A stretch of DNA of 6,627 nucleotides, taken from Gammaproteobacteria bacterium. Lineage in GTDB: Bacteria > Pseudomonadota > Gammaproteobacteria > Pseudomonadales > Halieaceae. The stretch is from the NCBI GenBank assembly GCA_029859085.1, contig JAOUDU010000152.1, forward strand, positions 1-6,627. The letters run 5' to 3'. Position numbers and translations under genes: made by a program. The notes under the pieces were generated by a model that saw only the letters and a list, made by a program, of their open reading frames with translations, had not been told where the DNA came from and searched no databases. Position 1 is the stretch's first letter. Each line of letters starts with the position of its first letter. Of the stretch, positions 5,766 through 6,627 are shown piece by piece.

Positions 5766-6627
5766 TCAGGCTTTCTGGTCCAGCAGGTCCAGTTCTTTCA
5801 GCTTGCGGGTGAGCGTGTTGCGACCCCAGCCCAGCAGCTCGGCGGCATCGCGTTTGCGGCCCTGGGTATGCTGCAGGGCGACCTCGATCATTACCTGCTC
5901 GAAGGCGGGCAGGGCCTCCCGCAGGATCTGCTCCTTGCCCTGCAGCAATTCATTGCGTGCCCACTGGGACAGCATGCCGCGCCAGTCCGCCTCCCCCCCG
6001 GGGCTTGTTCGTGCCGAGGTTTTGCCCAGCTCCGGTGGCAGGTCGCGCAGGTGTATCTCCCGGCCGGAGGCCATGACAGTGATCCAGCGGCAGGCGTTTT
6101 CCAGTTGGCGGACATTGCCCGGCCAGTCCAGGCCGCAGAGAAACTCCTGGGTTTTCGGCAGCAGGATCTTGGTATCACCGCCCAGTTCCTCGGCGGCGCG
6201 CTGCAGGAAGTACTGCATCAGCCGCGGTATGTCCTCCCGCCGCTCCGCCAGTTTGGGGATGTGAATGCGGATGACGTTGAGGCGGTGGAACAGGTCCTCC
6301 CGGAATTCGCCGCGCTGCACCAGCGCCTCCAGGTCCTGGTGGGTCGCCGCGATGATGCGCACGTTGGCGTGCACCGGCAGGTGACCCCCCACCCGGTAGA
6401 ACTCCCCGTCCGCCAGCACCCGCAGCAGGCGGGTCTGGGTTTCCGCCGGCATGTCGCCGATTTCGTCCAGGAACAGGGTACCGCCGTCGGCCTGCTCGAA
6501 ACGACCAGTGCGCCTGCTGTTTGCGCCGGTGAACGCGCCCTTCTCATGGCCGAATAACTCGGACTCGAGCAGGTCCTTGGGAATGGCGGCCATATTCAGC
6601 GCGATAAAGGGATTCTGCGACCTCGGG
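5766..6627 (-). CDS. ntrC: Nitrogen regulation response regulator NtrC (partial, N-terminus beyond the window)
   Basis: NtrC, phosphorylated by the sensor kinase NtrB, activates sigma-54 promoters of nitrogen-assimilation genes. Only the last 286 residues are visible; the reading frame is open through the right edge (visible start [19 protein letters not shown]). The sigma-54 contact loop GAFTGA is at visible residues 30-35, Walker B LFLDEIGD at 51-58, sensor I RIIAATHQ at 90-97, the arginine-finger region [11 protein letters not shown] at 108-118 and sensor [13 protein letters not shown] further on. A Fis-type helix-turn-helix ends the protein ([32 protein letters not shown]), and its [16 protein letters not shown] is typical of NtrC compared with other enhancer-binding proteins. 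The receiver domain and Walker A lie outside the window. An internal Met at 6593 is not the start. Confidence 0.94.
   Translation of the reverse strand, partial: PRSQNPFIALNMAAIPKDLLESELFGHEKGAFTGANSRRTGRFEQADGGTLFLDEIGDMPAETQTRLLRVLADGEFYRVGGHLPVHANVRIIAATHQDLEALVQRGEFREDLFHRLNVIRIHIPKLAERREDIPRLMQYFLQRAAEELGGDTKILLPKTQEFLCGLDWPGNVRQLENACRWITVMASGREIHLRDLPPELGKTSARTSPGGEADWRGMLSQWARNELLQGKEQILREALPAFEQVMIEVALQHTQGRKRDAAELLGWGRNTLTRKLKELDLLDQKA

Overview
This GC-rich window looks like an ordinary stretch of a gammaproteobacterial chromosome, plausibly from the Pseudomonas / Cellvibrio / Haliea side of the class. That placement rests on protein resemblance and gene order recalled from memory, not on a search. 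Eight protein genes fill almost all of it. Every one matches a well-known family along its visible length, and I see no mobile element, CRISPR array, tRNA or rRNA.

Layout. On the minus strand, reading from about 3660 down to 1, lies gpmI (cofactor-independent phosphoglycerate mutase), then envC (activator of cell-wall amidases) starting 5 nt after the gpmI stop, then ctpA (periplasmic S41 carboxy-terminal processing protease), cut by the left edge. Divergent from gpmI, across a 282-bp spacer, a plus-strand operon runs 3943-5160: a membrane-anchored rhodanese (yibN-like), glutaredoxin grxC and the export chaperone secB. A hairpin terminator readable in both directions follows secB. Facing it on the minus strand are trmL (tRNA wobble 2'-O-methyltransferase) and ntrC (nitrogen response regulator), the latter cut by the right edge.

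How the genes fit together. The left operon joins a glycolytic enzyme to two envelope proteins that act on peptidoglycan remodelling and periplasmic protein turnover. The plus-strand operon groups thiol/sulfur chemistry (rhodanese, glutaredoxin) with SecB-dependent protein export. The gpmI-envC / yibN-grxC-secB divergent arrangement is also known from Escherichia coli. The lack of gpsA-cysE after secB, and trmL lying convergently next to ntrC, look more like the Pseudomonas order.

I found no convincing undescribed system. The points most worth checking are small regulatory ones: a perfect 12-bp palindrome in the leader of the rhodanese gene, an inverted/direct repeat cluster between envC and ctpA, and the shared bidirectional terminator.
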